A DNA stretch of 64,000 nt, from assembly GCA_014058105.1 (NCBI GenBank), contig JACGCM010000604.1, positions 558,001 to 622,000 on the forward strand, read 5' to 3'. The translations under genes were made by a program, and so were the position numbers. Positions 21,644 through 32,991 of this stretch are shown here, in pieces. The DNA is from Kingdonia uniflora (Eukaryota; Streptophyta; Magnoliopsida; Ranunculales; Circaeasteraceae). The notes beneath the pieces were generated by a model. It worked only from the letters and a program-made list of their open reading frames with translations, was not told the origin of the DNA and did no database searches. Every line of letters starts with the position of its first letter. Within the stretch, counting starts at the first letter, position 1.

Positions 21644-22820
21644 CTATGGCGAAATAGCTCCAGCAAATAATCTCAGGACGCTAGACGCATCTAAATCTAT
21701 GCAGACACTAATCTCTGGAATCCCTTTTGGTGCTAACGATATTCCCATGATCTTAAAGTAACCCAAAATACAGTTTTCGTCCACTTTCTTCTCTTTGCCT
21801 TCATAAACAACAATTAGCACCTCCATTTGGTTATCACGTGTAGTTGTAAACCACATCTCTTTCCTTGTTGGCATTGTCATATTCCTAGGTATGATAGGCA
21901 CAAAAGTATGTCCATCAGCTTCAATGCCAAGACTCTGTGGTGTTGCTTGTATTGTTAAGAGGCCCAAGCTTCCCAGTAGATCACTCACTCCAGAAGCCAC
22001 TGCTCCTTCCAGTACAGCACTGCAAACCACAGCTTCCAAAAGGTCCATCCCCATATACGCCTCATCTTTTTTACATAACTCCAAAACAAGGCTTTTTACC
22101 ATGGGGATGTTGGAGCACCCACCCACAAGTATGGCATCCACGTCAACTCTCGCAGCAATCACGCATTGTTCTACAAGGCTCTCACATTTCTCGAATACTT
22201 TTCGGTTAACCTCCTCGAATTTAGGCCGCCCCAGGACCTTACATATTCTCAAGTTATTTTCCAGATCTACGTCTATTAAGAGAATGTCCTGTGAGGAAAG
22301 CTTTATAACTGCATCTTGAGCTACAACTCTGAGCAACCCCATTGCTTTCATCTCATTATTTTTGTGGCTCAAGTAAAGACTGTCCATATTGGGCAAGAGA
22401 TGATGCATTTTTTTCTGAACAATATCTTCTCCTCCAATGTAACTACCTGACAGGGCTTTGATCTGTGAAACTCCTCCAGTAGTAGCTGTTACACAAACAT
22501 CACAATAGCCAGCACCCATATTAAAGATCATGGCTATATTCTCACTTCTGCTCCCCATGTTATCATGCACCATCTGTCGTTGATGTTGTCCATATAGAAG
22601 AGCTACAACTATTAGTTCAGGCATCAACCTTAGTACAAACAGCCCTGCCATGGCACATGCTCGCTTTATCCGAGTCAACTAAAACTGACTAAATGATACA
22701 GCAATGGTGAGTACGACGTTTTGTACGTCTCTTTTAAGTTGTAGCTCGGCCATGACCCTTAAATCCACTAGAAAAATGGAAAGGACTTCTTCTGGAGTAG
22801 TCGATTTCCACACATTGTTC
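21644..22820 (-). pseudogene. HSP70T-2-like (HSP70-8 type) gene fragment in CACTA-1
   Basis: The frame contains RACAMAGLFVLRLMPE, IFNMGAGYCDVCVTATTGG and DAILVGGCSNIPMVKSLV, matching the truncated plant Hsp70 family of HSP70T-2 (HSP70-8 type), which keeps the ATPase domain. Homology extends upstream to about 22,820 (EEVLSIFLVDLRVMAEL), but a TAG at about 22,680 replaces Gln just before LTRIKRACAMAG. The 5' part including the first phosphate-binding loop is missing. The largest captured piece and among the least damaged, hence perhaps recent. Confidence 0.82.
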
Positions 22821-22884
22821 ACTAGGATATATCAAGAATCATAATGACAAAAACAAACGAATATAGACATACCGATGTATGGGA

Positions 22885-23820
22885 TAGTGTACTAGTTTCA
22901 GGTATTGTGTCGATGGATCCACTGGTGGTCGGAGATTCATTGTTTAGAGTTTCTCTCTTCTCCCATCTCTGAACTAGAGAGCATGTCCTTCCAAGTTGAG
23001 CTGCAGAATAAAAAGAAGATTAGTCAATATTTATTTTGGTATTCCTCAATAAGAGATTGAATATTTCAATACGCATACCTCCTTTAATAATTGTCGAAGA
23101 ACTTTTCCCCCTTCTATCACTATATGGCTCAGGACCTGAAAAGAGATCAAATATTTAAATTTCCAATACGTGGAAGAAATATGATTAGAATTTGAATGTA
23201 CAAACAAGAAACATACAAGAAAAATGATTCTGTGAAAGTATGTCAAGAACTTAACAAATTTTGCGGCTGGAACTTAAAGGAACATCTGGTGGCATAGTCC
23301 TTCCAAACTTTTCAGCAACACTATTGATGCTTACATGGGTGTCGCCACTGGCTTCTGAAGCTTCCTGTTTTGTAAATAAACTGAAGTGGAAGTTTGGAAC
23401 CGCTGAGTTGTCAACACAATTTGTCTTGCTTCTGATGTGTTCAGATTTAGCTCCAATGGTCAACTTTGCTGTTTGTTATTTGCTACCAGTTGGATTCCGT
23501 ATATCTGTTAGCTTTCTTGCCATACTAAGAGTGGTTTTCTCAGTGCTGATTGATTCTCTTCTAGAATTAACTCCATTATCAGCAGTTGGATTGTTTCTAG
23601 GGACGAAGACATGGACAGTCAGTTGTTTACTGGTTACTTGGCTATTATGTACCGCATGCACCTCTACGTTAGGATTTTTCTTTCTAGAAGATGGATTATT
23701 GGTTTCAGCTAAATCCGAATGTTGCGCCAACTTTGTAGGATTAATGAACCCAACCTTTTTTGCTGTATTCCTTTTGCTTGCAGACGCTTCAAAAACAGAT
23801 CAAAGGAAAATGAACAAATA
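22885..23820 (-). pseudogene. Unassigned captured coding pieces in CACTA-1
   Basis: One exon-like piece (about 22,890-22,999) follows CTGCAG and reads LGRTCSLVQRWEKRE. A longer one (23,251-23,800) reads SSRKKNPNVEVHAVH, RKLTDIRNPTGSK, then TAA, then in the same frame NFHFSLFTKQEASEASG and GRTMPPDVPLSSSRKI. Ser/Lys-rich and low in hydrophobics, so probably a disordered region. I do not recognise the parent gene. Confidence 0.4.
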
Positions 23821-23899
23821 GAAAATCAAAAGATTAGACACCAAGAGACATAACAAAGATACATTAAAAGAAAATTAGATTTAATACCGGAGGTCTTAC

Positions 23900-24238
23900 T
23901 TGTGCACAGTAACTGAGTTGCATATCAACACCCCATGCATGAATCAAATCATTCTGAAAGAAAAATATGTAACCAATTAATGCAAAAGTAGATCAGAAAT
24001 GCACCTCTAACTTGAAAAATTATGAAAGAGAGACTGTGAATGGCACAGGATCCATAAACTTTAGAATAACAACTCCCATGCACTAAATTAATAAGGTAAA
24101 ATACTAGTATATTTGGCCTCGTATATAAATTCTAAAATAGAGTAGACTACAGGTTTGTAGACGGGTTATACCTGGATCATATACCACATACAACGCCAAG
24201 CTTCTCTTGAGAAAATAGATCCTATCATTTCTACACAC
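23900..24238 (-). pseudogene. DUF707 protein gene fragment in CACTA-1
   Basis: Two exons with good splice sites: 24,172-24,238 encodes EMIGSIFSREAWRCMWYMIQ and 23,900-23,953 encodes NDLIHAWGVDMQLSYCAQ. Joined, they match the conserved core of plant DUF707 proteins (the Trp-rich FSR.AW...IQNDL.H.WG.D..L.YCAQ pattern). The family is Golgi-predicted and of unclear function. Only these two exons are seen. Confidence 0.72.
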
Positions 24239-24686
24239 CTGCACCAGATAACAATTCTATGAAATATAATCCTTGTTATAGATGAATTTGTAACATGTGA
24301 TGATAAATGAGAAGATGAATACCAATGAAATAAACAATAATTATAAGTATAATACATTGGACAAGCAGGCTTGTAAATCCTTGCGCATGGAGGGCCTGTA
24401 CTGTTGCTATCACACCTCCTTCCTCCAGTTAACTTATACGTCCATCTATTGCATTAACATATTATGAGTTAGTATACAAGTATAGTAGGTCCATTCCAGA
24501 GTAGCATCTAGAGCTAGTTGTGAAATATGTAATCCTTCCTCTTTAATTTTCATCTTACCCAGCCTCTGCCCTTCCTCACATATAGCGTCCTATTATTTTC
24601 ATTTTACCCAACCTCTTTAACTATTATAAATCCAAACCAGTCATTTGTAAATCCAATTTATTTGAGGCTGGTTAAGATGAAAATAC

Positions 24687-24956
24687 CTGTTTCTCAACTT
24701 AACTATTCCCCGAATACAATTAGGAAGGGCAGAAGCAAAGAAGATGTATGTGGTCGGAGCCAATATCCTAACACACAAATATGAAAGATTTACTCATAAA
24801 CCTCAAAAATATGATTACCACTCTGTTCAACAAAATCAAATATATGCTACCTGAAGCCTGAATAAATTCCAGTAGTCCAATCTTGCTTATAACATGTTTT
24901 TCTTCCGTTCATATCTTTTGTGATCCCTTTAAATGGAGCTTTGAAGTCATCCATCC
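24687..24956 (-). pseudogene. Boron transporter (BOR family) 5' exons in CACTA-1
   Basis: Exon 24,851-24,956 encodes FKAPFKGITKDMNGRK then CYKQDWTTGIYSGFR, the cytosolic N-terminus of plant BOR borate exporters (SLC4-like). Exon 24,687-24,767 encodes ILAPTTYIFFASALP, start of the first membrane helix. After ALP the frame is lost: the DNA still resembles a VFGEQLSRET coding stretch but with a short deletion and stops. An intron separates the two at the expected site. Confidence 0.8.
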
Positions 24957-25773
24957 CTGCATACAACAAAACTGCAAGAATAAAAAGATAGGGCTCCTTA
25001 AGCTATATCAAGATGAAAATAAATTTACAAACAACAAGAAAGACAAACCACTTGCCTTAGTTATATCTTTGGCAAGCACCGAAGGTGTTTCTTCTACTTA
25101 GAAAGCAAGCGAAGAGCTTTAAGTTTTTCTCAGCTCAGAAAAGTTCACATTTATTGGCTGCAAGGAACTTTAGAGACAATGGAACTGATTTGGTAAAACT
25201 TGGCTTCCTAGTGCGGTACTATAAAGAATGTCTGGTCCTTGACATCAAGTTCCCTATTTGGAATCCAGACTACAGGCGTGATTATCATCTCTTCCTTTTT
25301 CTTTTGTCCTATTAGAAACCCTATAATAGAATATCATATTACAGTCATTATAACTATTAATATTTAATTACTAAATGCATTCATGTTTTTAATTACTCAA
25401 ATAAAATAAAGGGTATAACTATTATTTACCTTGGTAGTCTTTAATGATAGAAATTAATTTAAGAGAAGCAATGCTTTATTTGTTACTTTGAAATAGGTAG
25501 ATATGGTTTTGGCTTGAATGAAGTAAATTGTGTGCTTGATGGTCACGGATAACATTAAAAAATTTGCTACTTTCAATAAAATAAACATAATAAAAACACA
25601 AAAGCTAGAGAGAAACAAACCCTATTCTACTAACAACCCCAAAAAATAGACTTTGGCTCATCTACATGTGGCCAGAAAGAGTTGTGAGCAGTGACCATGT
25701 ATAAGTATGTCTACCTAGATGTTTTGAAATGAAGCTAGGAGGCAAAAAAGCATAGCTACAGTATATTGCATAC
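24957..25773. other. CACTA-1 interior with no assigned gene
   Basis: About 25,060-25,310 has open frames on the plus strand (LLAARNFRDNGTDLVKLGF) that I cannot assign. The rest is AT-rich and may be introns or filler. Confidence 0.4.
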
Positions 25774-25950
25774 CTATGAGGGATGTACTTGAAGATGCCC
25801 CAAATTGCCTACCCTCCATAGAATATCCCATCACATAGAATTTTGATCCTAATTCCATTTGATTAGCAAGCTCTTCAATATCCAATGCAGTACTCTTGAT
25901 GGTACGCTTTGGATTAGGATCACTCTCTCCATACCCAGCTCTATCATCAA
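25774..25950 (-). pseudogene. Alpha/beta hydrolase gene fragment in CACTA-1
   Basis: The minus strand reads DDRAGYGESDPNPKRTIKS, then LANQMELGSKFYVMGYSMEG. DRAGYGESDPNP and the nucleophile elbow region G-x-S-M are hallmarks of a plant alpha/beta hydrolase subfamily. Just after the elbow the frame shifts: AIWGIFKYIPH, the expected continuation, is found in another frame. A GTATGC donor follows at 25,773. Confidence 0.72.
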
Positions 25951-26376
25951 ATTTAGATCAAAATCATATGTTTCAGAAGTCAACACTAAGTGCAATTACA
26001 CAACTAAAGGTAACATCAAAAAGGCTATTTATTCTAATACATCAAGTGCAACATTTGTCAGAGGCAGAAATAAGTACCATGATCAAAAATTACCCTAAAC
26101 CATTTTGATGAGAAAAAAAAATCTCACTAGAAATTTTTTTATCATGTAATAAACAATGTGTAAGAAAGGATGAAAGCGCAAAATGTAGAAGAAAGAGAGA
26201 CGAGCGAGAATATATGATCTCTGTAATCTACTCAATGTATTCCTTCTGTTTATACCCGTCCCTAGCCATAAAGATGTTACTGAGTCTTTCACTTTAAAAG
26301 CATAAAAGAATATTTAAGAATATCAGGGAAAGAGCTACATATCCATGTAGACTAAAGAATTTAGAAGTGTACTTAC

Positions 26377-26680
26377 GGTCCAATGTCCACCTCCATATGT
26401 ATCCCTTCCAAAAACATCAATACCTATGTAGACATTATATTTCCGTTCACCAGAGTGACAGTAGCAAAAAGCTTTGGATAGCCTTCCTGAAAAATAGAAA
26501 GTGTAAGATTGCAAGAAAATACAATAGCGAGATTATAACCACTAACAAAAAAGTAAAGCAATACCTCCCATGTATAATTTACAAAGATGCCATCACACAA
26601 ATCGAAGAAATGCTTATTTTCGTCATTTAGTTGGTTTTGCCAGCTGAGAGTACCATCTTTAGTGACACTATCATTTAGGG
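26377..26680 (-). pseudogene. Cytosolic ENGase gene fragment in CACTA-1
   Basis: Two exons: 26,565-26,680 encodes DGTLSWQNQLNDENKHFFD then LCDGIFVNYTWE, and 26,377-26,486 encodes ERKYNVYIGIDVFGRDTYGG. These are successive conserved blocks of plant endo-beta-N-acetylglucosaminidase (glycoside hydrolase family 85), which trims free N-glycans in the cytosol. The junction block is partly lost in frame. Splice sites at 26,376 (GTAAGT donor) and 26,487 are intact. Confidence 0.8.
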
Positions 26681-27165
26681 TTATATATTTCTTAGTAATA
26701 TATATATTAGGGGTATTTCTTAGTAATATATGTGTTTTACAAGCCTTAACTGAATACCCATTACCTCTTGAAAATGTTTATTATATCAAGCCTTGACAGT
26801 CTCGGAAAAATTAGTCTCCATATCGGGCATGAGGAGATTGAACTAGGAGATTTTTGCGATGAGGACGATTTACATAAGAGTACCTTAGCTTCCTTTGTAC
26901 AATTTCGTTATTCTTTATTTACATTACTACCCAGTATGCTCTCCAGACAAAATAACTTGGGTGGTCGAAGTGGAATTATAGAAGCACAATGCCCCATATT
27001 TTGCTACATGTTCCCCTTCTCTTAGTAAGAGGTAATATTATTTTTTTGGTGCTTATTGTTAAATTGTATACTCTAACACTAACCAAATGTAGCTTAAGGG
27101 TAACAAAAGCATACCAAGAAAGACATTCAAGAGAAGTAATATAACGTGAAATTAAAGATACATGC

Positions 27166-27351
27166 CTTTTTTTGGATAAGCATAGAGCAGACTTTTTCGA
27201 TCTCCAGAAGAAGACTGTGCATCGACGGACCGACATCAATCAGCAACACTAATGCTTCCTGTTTTACCAACAATCAAACAATGATAAAAAAAAGTTGTTA
27301 ATTTCAAATACAGGGGTTTTAGAGAAATGAAGAAATTACCTTTCGTGCCAT
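27166..27351 (-). pseudogene. KU80: Ku80 5' end (exons 1-2) in CACTA-1
   Basis: Exon 1 (27,340-27,351) encodes MARK before GTAATT; exon 2 (27,166-27,258) encodes EALVLLIDVGPSMHSLL then EKVCSMLIQKK. Together they give the N-terminus of plant Ku80, including the vWA-like strand LVLLIDVGPSM; Ku80 binds broken DNA ends in non-homologous end joining. The donor after QKK is GC rather than GT. Because start codon and 5' leader are retained near the CACTA right end, this fragment could supply a promoter and start for transcripts across the other minus-strand pieces. Confidence 0.78.
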
Positions 27352-28140
27352 CGATGAGAGTCTCAGAGAGGTTTAGCTTGTTGGAAAAAACTGGGAAATT
27401 GAGAAATAGGGGGATTTAAAATTGAGCTAATTGTAGTCTTGTTTCCTTCAACTATTGACTTCTATTCACTATACAATAATTTGATTCCAACAAGAAAGAA
27501 CTCCAATAAACAACAATTTGATTCCAACAAGAATGAACTCCAACAAGAAAGAACTTCAACAAAAGATTGTAATTCGATTCAGAGAGAGAAAGAGAGAGAG
27601 AGAGAGCATACCCGTTGTATAACTTGCAATTTGATTCCCCAATTTTGTTGGCAATGGTTCCTCAATTTTGTTGATTCCCCAATTTAGATGAAATCAAAGA
27701 GAAGAATTGCATCTGGTGAAGAATTGCATATGAAGTTTGAAGAATTGGTGAGAAGAATTGTTACTCTTTCATTTCGATTTGAAGGGTTTGGAGTTATTAG
27801 GGATTTAGAAATTTAGGGTTGAGAGTTGAAAGTCGGAGGAGAGAAGAGATGGATTGAGATCGTAGAGAGATGTGTGGTGGAATTAGTAGGATCATGGAGA
27901 GATGATGTATCCAAGGGAGAAAACAAGAAACCGACAGTCTCTAAAGTCGAAATTTAATGGTTTTCTCGACTAAAAGAGGAGTCAATTTTTTTGAGTGGAA
28001 AATAGGAGGGGAAAAGTAAAAAAACGACGGTTGTTCTAAAATAACGACTGTTAATGGAAGTCTTATTGTTACAATAGACCAACTAAGTCGTAAATCTACG
28101 TCCAAAAGTGTCATTATTTACAGTTTTTGGCCTAGTGTGT

Positions 28141-29075
28141 CATTTGTACTTCAATATCCACCACATAATCATTCAAAGATGTTTGTATACCTTCTTACAA
28201 AGAAAGGTACATTTTAAAATGAAACTAGAATTTGCCTATTTGGCACTTGAGAATTGTGAGAAGAGAAATGTGATATCATATCAATAATGACAATTATAAG
28301 CATAAAGTTGACAAACAAAAAGAGATGAAAAAGTGTGGGTACAAAGACTCAGGATTAACAATAATAACAATTACCCATTAAACATAAATTAAGTTAGGCC
28401 AACTTTCAGGCTGATCCTCAGGCAAACCGCGTCAAACATTTAAATTCTAGCAATCGGCCATCTAATTTGAGCTAACTTTCAGGCTGATCCTCAGGCAAAC
28501 GGCCCCAAACATTCAAATCCCAGCAATCCGCCATCTGATAATATAAAAATTCATATTTGTAGATGAGAATAATATGTTACAAAAGATTAGTAATAAGAAA
28601 TTTGTAAACAAGACTTACATTGTATGTGTTGTAAATCAATTGAAACTCAAGCACAGGATTAGATTTTGGTTCACGCGAGACTACAATCCATCCCTCTACA
28701 GTATGATCTTCGCAAAAGAATCTAGGATGCCTTCGAATAGTCGATTTCCAATTCAGTATATATGTGTTTCCTCTGACATGAGAAAGAACCATAGATTTTT
28801 TTTTCTCAAGAAACCCCACTTTCACCTTAAATGATCTCCGTAATGTCTCTTTCATTGTGCCTAACGCGTTAGTTAACATCTTTGAATCAATAACAAGACC
28901 CTCGGTCAGATCATCAATTTTTATTAGCCTAGCTAGCACATTAACAACTCCAACACTGCTCGAAGATGGAGTATGAGAGTATGAATTAACACTTAATCCA
29001 TGTTCTTCATGCTGTAATAAGTTAGTCAGGCCAGGAAAATAATCATTCTTTATGAAGGTTCCTGCAAACAAATGC
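28141..29075 (-). CDS. Unrecognised minus-strand exon(s) flanking CACTA-1
   Basis: 28,577-29,071 is open for more than 160 codons and reads FIKNDYFPGLTNLLQHEEHG, SSSVGVVNVLARLIKIDDL and a Phe-Cys-Glu-rich C-terminal part. A splice acceptor-like TTTGCAG precedes it near 29,062. It lies in the same orientation as 20,443-20,759 and may be the same gene, split by CACTA-1. Two near-identical short direct repeats (CTTTCAGGCTGATCCTCAGGC) occur at about 28,400 and 28,480 in the following non-coding DNA. Confidence 0.4.
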
Positions 29076-29579
29076 GAATATTAAATGGTACTATTGTTGA
29101 ATTTAAATTAGCAGAGTCTAATATATAAACTTAAAAGTACAATAGAATATTCTAACAAAATTATGCATTGTAATTAAGGAAAAACTACCTAACACATTTG
29201 TCAGTAAGGGTTACCCAAAAGTGTGTGAGTGAGCCACTCTAAATTACCCTTTCATATAGATTAAAGGCCAATCACACCTAAAAATGAGTTTGCCATTACT
29301 AATAATGTCTGTTTCTATGCAGGTCATTTTATGACTCATTACTCCAACATTCCCACCTGGAACAATCTCTCAGGAGTGCCATAAGGCAGGGTGAGGGAGA
29401 GAGGTCCCCCTTTCAATATTGTGCTTCTTATGGTTGGTTTTAAGGACCCTTGTCTTTCACATAAGACTACTTTATACCCACCCATGGTAACCCCTTGTTG
29501 TAAGGTGCACCATTCCCAAGAGAATGAGAGGAAGCCACTGTCAAACATTTTCATACAGTCACAGGCCAAACAAACCTAA

Positions 29580-30431
29580 AAATGAGTTTGCTAAAGCTTA
29601 TGAAGCTTCTATCTATGCAGGAGATGTTAACAAGGAAATTTGTGTTACACAACTTGCTAAGGAGGACTAACTCTTAGCTCACACTATTAAAGAAGGACAC
29701 TTGCAAGTATTATGGGACTATGGGACCATAGTCCCCTCTCTAATCAGACACATCACCCAAGGTAAGAACTCTTTAAAGAACCACTTTTGGAGATCTAGCA
29801 AGGTAAGAGCATCTCCAGCAGGGTTTGGATTTGGGTTTGGGTTTGGCTTTTGGCCTCCCAGCAGCTGAAAAATGAGTGTGGGCTGGCTTACGTGGCTGTG
29901 TCAGAACCCAACTGGGTTTGAGCTTCTCAAACTCAAAAAAACGAGTTTGGCGTACTTTTGATTACTGCACGGTGTTTTGAATACCGCCGCGTTTAAATAT
30001 TTTTTATTGATGTAAGATAGGTGATGAATAGTTGTGCGAATTAAAGAATTCCACGCAGACTAAAGATTACCGCCGCAGACTAAATTTAAAAAAAATCAAA
30101 ATACAACTCACACCTACTGCTCGCAGGAGTAGAGTTTGAGTTGGGTTTTTTGTGGGCCAATTGTCAGAGCCCACACCCAAATCCAAACTTGTTGCTGGAG
30201 ATGCTCTAAGAACTCTTTAAAGAACCACTTTTGGAGATCTAGCAGATATGACCATTTATGTTTATCACATCATTTAGAGAGACCTAACAAGACTTACACT
30301 ACTGTCTCTAGTACTATTCTGTAGAAGGATAATACTCAAGCTTGTTATTGGGACAATGTCCCCCATGCCTCGGTCCATGACTAAGGCAAGTTGTTGGAAC
30401 ATAAGAGGCCTTAATGACCCCTTAAAACAAA
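29580..30431 (+). pseudogene. LINE fragment: end of ORF1 and start of ORF2
   Basis: At 30,383-30,430 the plus strand reads ASCWNIRGLNDPLKQT, the start of a plant LINE apurinic-like endonuclease (usual form WN.RGLN.PLKQ). Preceding sequence (29,580-29,760, 30,207-30,380) reads as a decayed LINE ORF1 C-terminus. A PIF MITE interrupts it at 29,807 and a small LTR element truncates it at 30,437; it resumes at 34,861. Confidence 0.65.
29807..30206. mobile_element. PIF/Harbinger (Tourist-like) MITE, 400 bp
   Basis: Ends GAGCATCTCCAGCAGGG and (reverse complement) GAGCATCTCCAGCAAC, with flanking TAA on both sides (29,804-29,806; 30,207-30,209), the 3-bp duplication of PIF/Harbinger. The ends match those of the full Harbinger element at 58,184-61,824, which may have mobilised it. 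No coding capacity. Confidence 0.85.
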
Positions 30432-30436
30432 CATAA

Positions 30437-30701
30437 AGTTAAATTAGGAGGAGAAAAGAGAAAATGTTTATTGATATTGAAGAGATAATTACAATAACCC
30501 TAAAAAGGGATTTAAATAAAGAAACCACCAGAGTCCTATTAAGATAGTAACTCTTACTAGGTAACTACTAAATACTAAAATAATTAAAGATAGAAACAAA
30601 TCCTACCAATACTAATCTTAAGATATGATCCGATGTATCATACCATACATTATTATAATGTACTCGTGCATCACACTTAACCTAAATTTTAATATCCAAC
30701 A
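30437..30701 (-). repeat. 3' LTR of the TRIM-like element
   Basis: On the minus strand it begins TGTTGGATAT and ends AATTTAACT. It matches the two 5' LTR pieces (31,863-31,920 and 34,652-34,855). Confidence 0.82.
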
Positions 30702-32657
30702 CTTCCCCTCAACCGGATGGTGAGAGTCCACGAACGCAATGCATTTGCAACTTCAAGACATGAGCGGCTTTAAGAACTTCACTTGGAAAGCATCATCACA
30801 AATACAGCCCACCACTTGCATGAGTAGCACAACTCATAAAAGAGAATTCAAATTTTCAGTTCAGATATTCATCTTGAATTTTCAACCTACTTTAGACATA
30901 GTTAGGAATACCATACTCTCTTAACTCCTCCTCAAGTTGGAAGCTCAAACTCCATAATTCCAACTTCGAAAAGAGAAACAAAATACTATCTCTCGTGAGA
31001 GTCTTCAAATTTTTCGTTTTCAACAATCAATTTGAGCCTTAGCTTCAGACATTAAATAAACCAACATAAATCTTCACCAAAAACAAAAAAAGGCCTCACC
31101 AATATGAGATCTATAGACCATTAACATAGGTTTCATAGCTGATTGCACAAACTAGCTCCACAAAAAAAAGACAATAGATTAGCTCTTAAAAATTTTCCAA
31201 GTAGGCAAAATATGGTTGGATTCTGGAAATCTTCCAACCAAATAAAAAATATGAAGAAACAATTTGGCCTATTTAATTGGTTATATATAAACCAACTCAG
31301 ATAAAAAAGAAACACTATAAGAGATAGAGGGCTCAAACCAGATTGGTGTGAGAAAGAAAAAGATAGAAATCGATAAGATGAAAAGATAAAGGAAAGATAG
31401 ACTTTTCCAGAGATATGCAGTAGCAATAATTCCAACCCCCTTTTTATTATTATAGAAGATCCAAAATTCTAAAGATCTGATTGCAGAGAATTCAAATCAT
31501 ATAAGATATCAAACTTCAAAACACTGAAAATAGAGTTAGAAAAAGAGGTCGTGAATCAAAATAAAATATTGACACCAAGATTCAATGGTTAGAGATTATA
31601 TCATCAAATCCGTAGATCACATAAACAAAAAGATATCATAAACAATAATAGTGATGACTGCTCATCGTGAATAATGATAACTGTTCAGAAAAAAACTATT
31701 TAGGAACAAAGGAAAAAAAAAGTTTAAAGGATTCAATAATTAATAAAGAAAAGATAAAAAAACATGAGATATTGATAATCTGGTGAAGGCAACAGCAACA
31801 GCCGCTGCTAGCGTAAGCGAGAAACCCTAGCTTGTCTTCAAGATCAAAGAAGCACTATACCAAGTTAAATTATGAGGAGAAAAGAGAAAAGATTTATTGA
31901 TTATTGAAGAGATAATTATTGTAGTCTCCTAGATTTCCCAAGAGGACGACACTACGTAAAACATCGTTTGGGGCTTGATATATCTCATCAGAGGAGGGTG
32001 TTAGAGATAGTTTAGTGTTAGTATAATTTTAGGGGTACAATAGTCTTTTATGTTATATTAAAGGCTATTTTAGTGGTTAAAATCTTTCGCAGAGGGAGGG
32101 ATTTGATGTGAGTCGTCATCTAATAGTCGTTCTCACCATCGACGCATTATCTTTATTTATGTTATTTTGATTCAAGCTTCTCCACTGTTTGAGATACTAA
32201 GTTGATTTACGGACTTGCTTGTTTAACCAGTACAAGGTTAAAAATAAAGTTTTCCCAATTTTAGTAGAATTCTATTTATATTAGAAATAAGGTTGCTAAT
32301 TTTAATCCCCTTGTGTTCCATAAAAGGGAAGGCTAGGTTATTTCTTTAGGTAAGTAGTTAATAGACTTGATTTATTTATGAAAAGAGTTGAGTTTTCATC
32401 TTATTCAACTTTATTTGAGATCTAGCTCAAACTTAGTATTAATCACATACGAATTAAGCTTCCGCATTCGTAGATTTACATTAAATTTATTTTGTCGCTG
32501 TAACAACCATATGAGGAAATACTTAGAAATTTTTTGGAGCTCCCCAAAATTTTAAGTAGTCCTCGTTAGACTACCTTACTTGGTCGTTCTAACGACCATA
32601 TGAGAAAATACTGGGAAACTTTTCGAAGCTCTCCAAAATTTTAAGTAGTCTTAAAAA

Positions 32658-32991
32658 TTTTACTTCAAAAATGCCCTCAGTATTTGGGGAAGGCATTTTC
32701 CTTCAAAAAATCCTCAAGTATTTAGGTAGGGTCTTTTCCTTAAAAAAAACGCCCCTAGTAATTGGGGAGGACGTTTTAATTCAAAAACTCCCCTAGTATT
32801 TGGGGTGGGCATTTTATTTCCAAAATGCCCCCAGTATTTGGGGAGGGTGTTTTACATCAAAAATACGATCAGTATTGAGGAAGGAGTTTTACTTCAAAAA
32901 CACCCCTAGTAATTGGGTAGGGTATTTTACTTCAAAAATGCCCCGAGTATTTGGGGAGGGCATTTTACCTCAAAAATGCCCCCATTATTGG
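32658..32991 (+). repeat. Minisatellite, about 37-bp unit, 9 copies
   Basis: Degenerate head-to-tail units of the form TTTTACTTCAAAAATGCC followed by CCAGTATTTGGGGAGGGCA. It produces an artificial low-complexity reading frame. It lies in the first LTR-like copy. Confidence 0.85.

Larger units (their letters stand above)
20763..28137 (-). mobile_element. CACTA-1: 7.4-kb CACTA element carrying many host-gene fragments
   Basis: Left end CACTAGGCCAAAA; right end in reverse complement CACTAGGCCAAAAACTG, a 13-bp match. Flanks TGT (20,760-20,762) and TGT (28,138-28,140) give the 3-bp duplication typical of CACTA transposons. Short subterminal motifs with GTCGTAA and CGACT recur near both ends. I find no transposase. 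Instead the interior holds minus-strand exon-intron pieces related to HSP70T-2, DUF707, BOR, alpha/beta hydrolase, ENGase and Ku80, plus two unassigned pieces. It is therefore a non-autonomous gene-collecting element. Confidence 0.88.

Noticed and set aside
21891..22319. Plus-strand frame opposite the HSP70-like fragment
   Set aside because: Shadow of the conserved minus-strand frame.
20763..28137. Reading the HSP70, BOR and Ku80 pieces as a native gene cluster
   Set aside because: All are partial, most have frame lesions, and they lie between matched CACTA ends with a target duplication.
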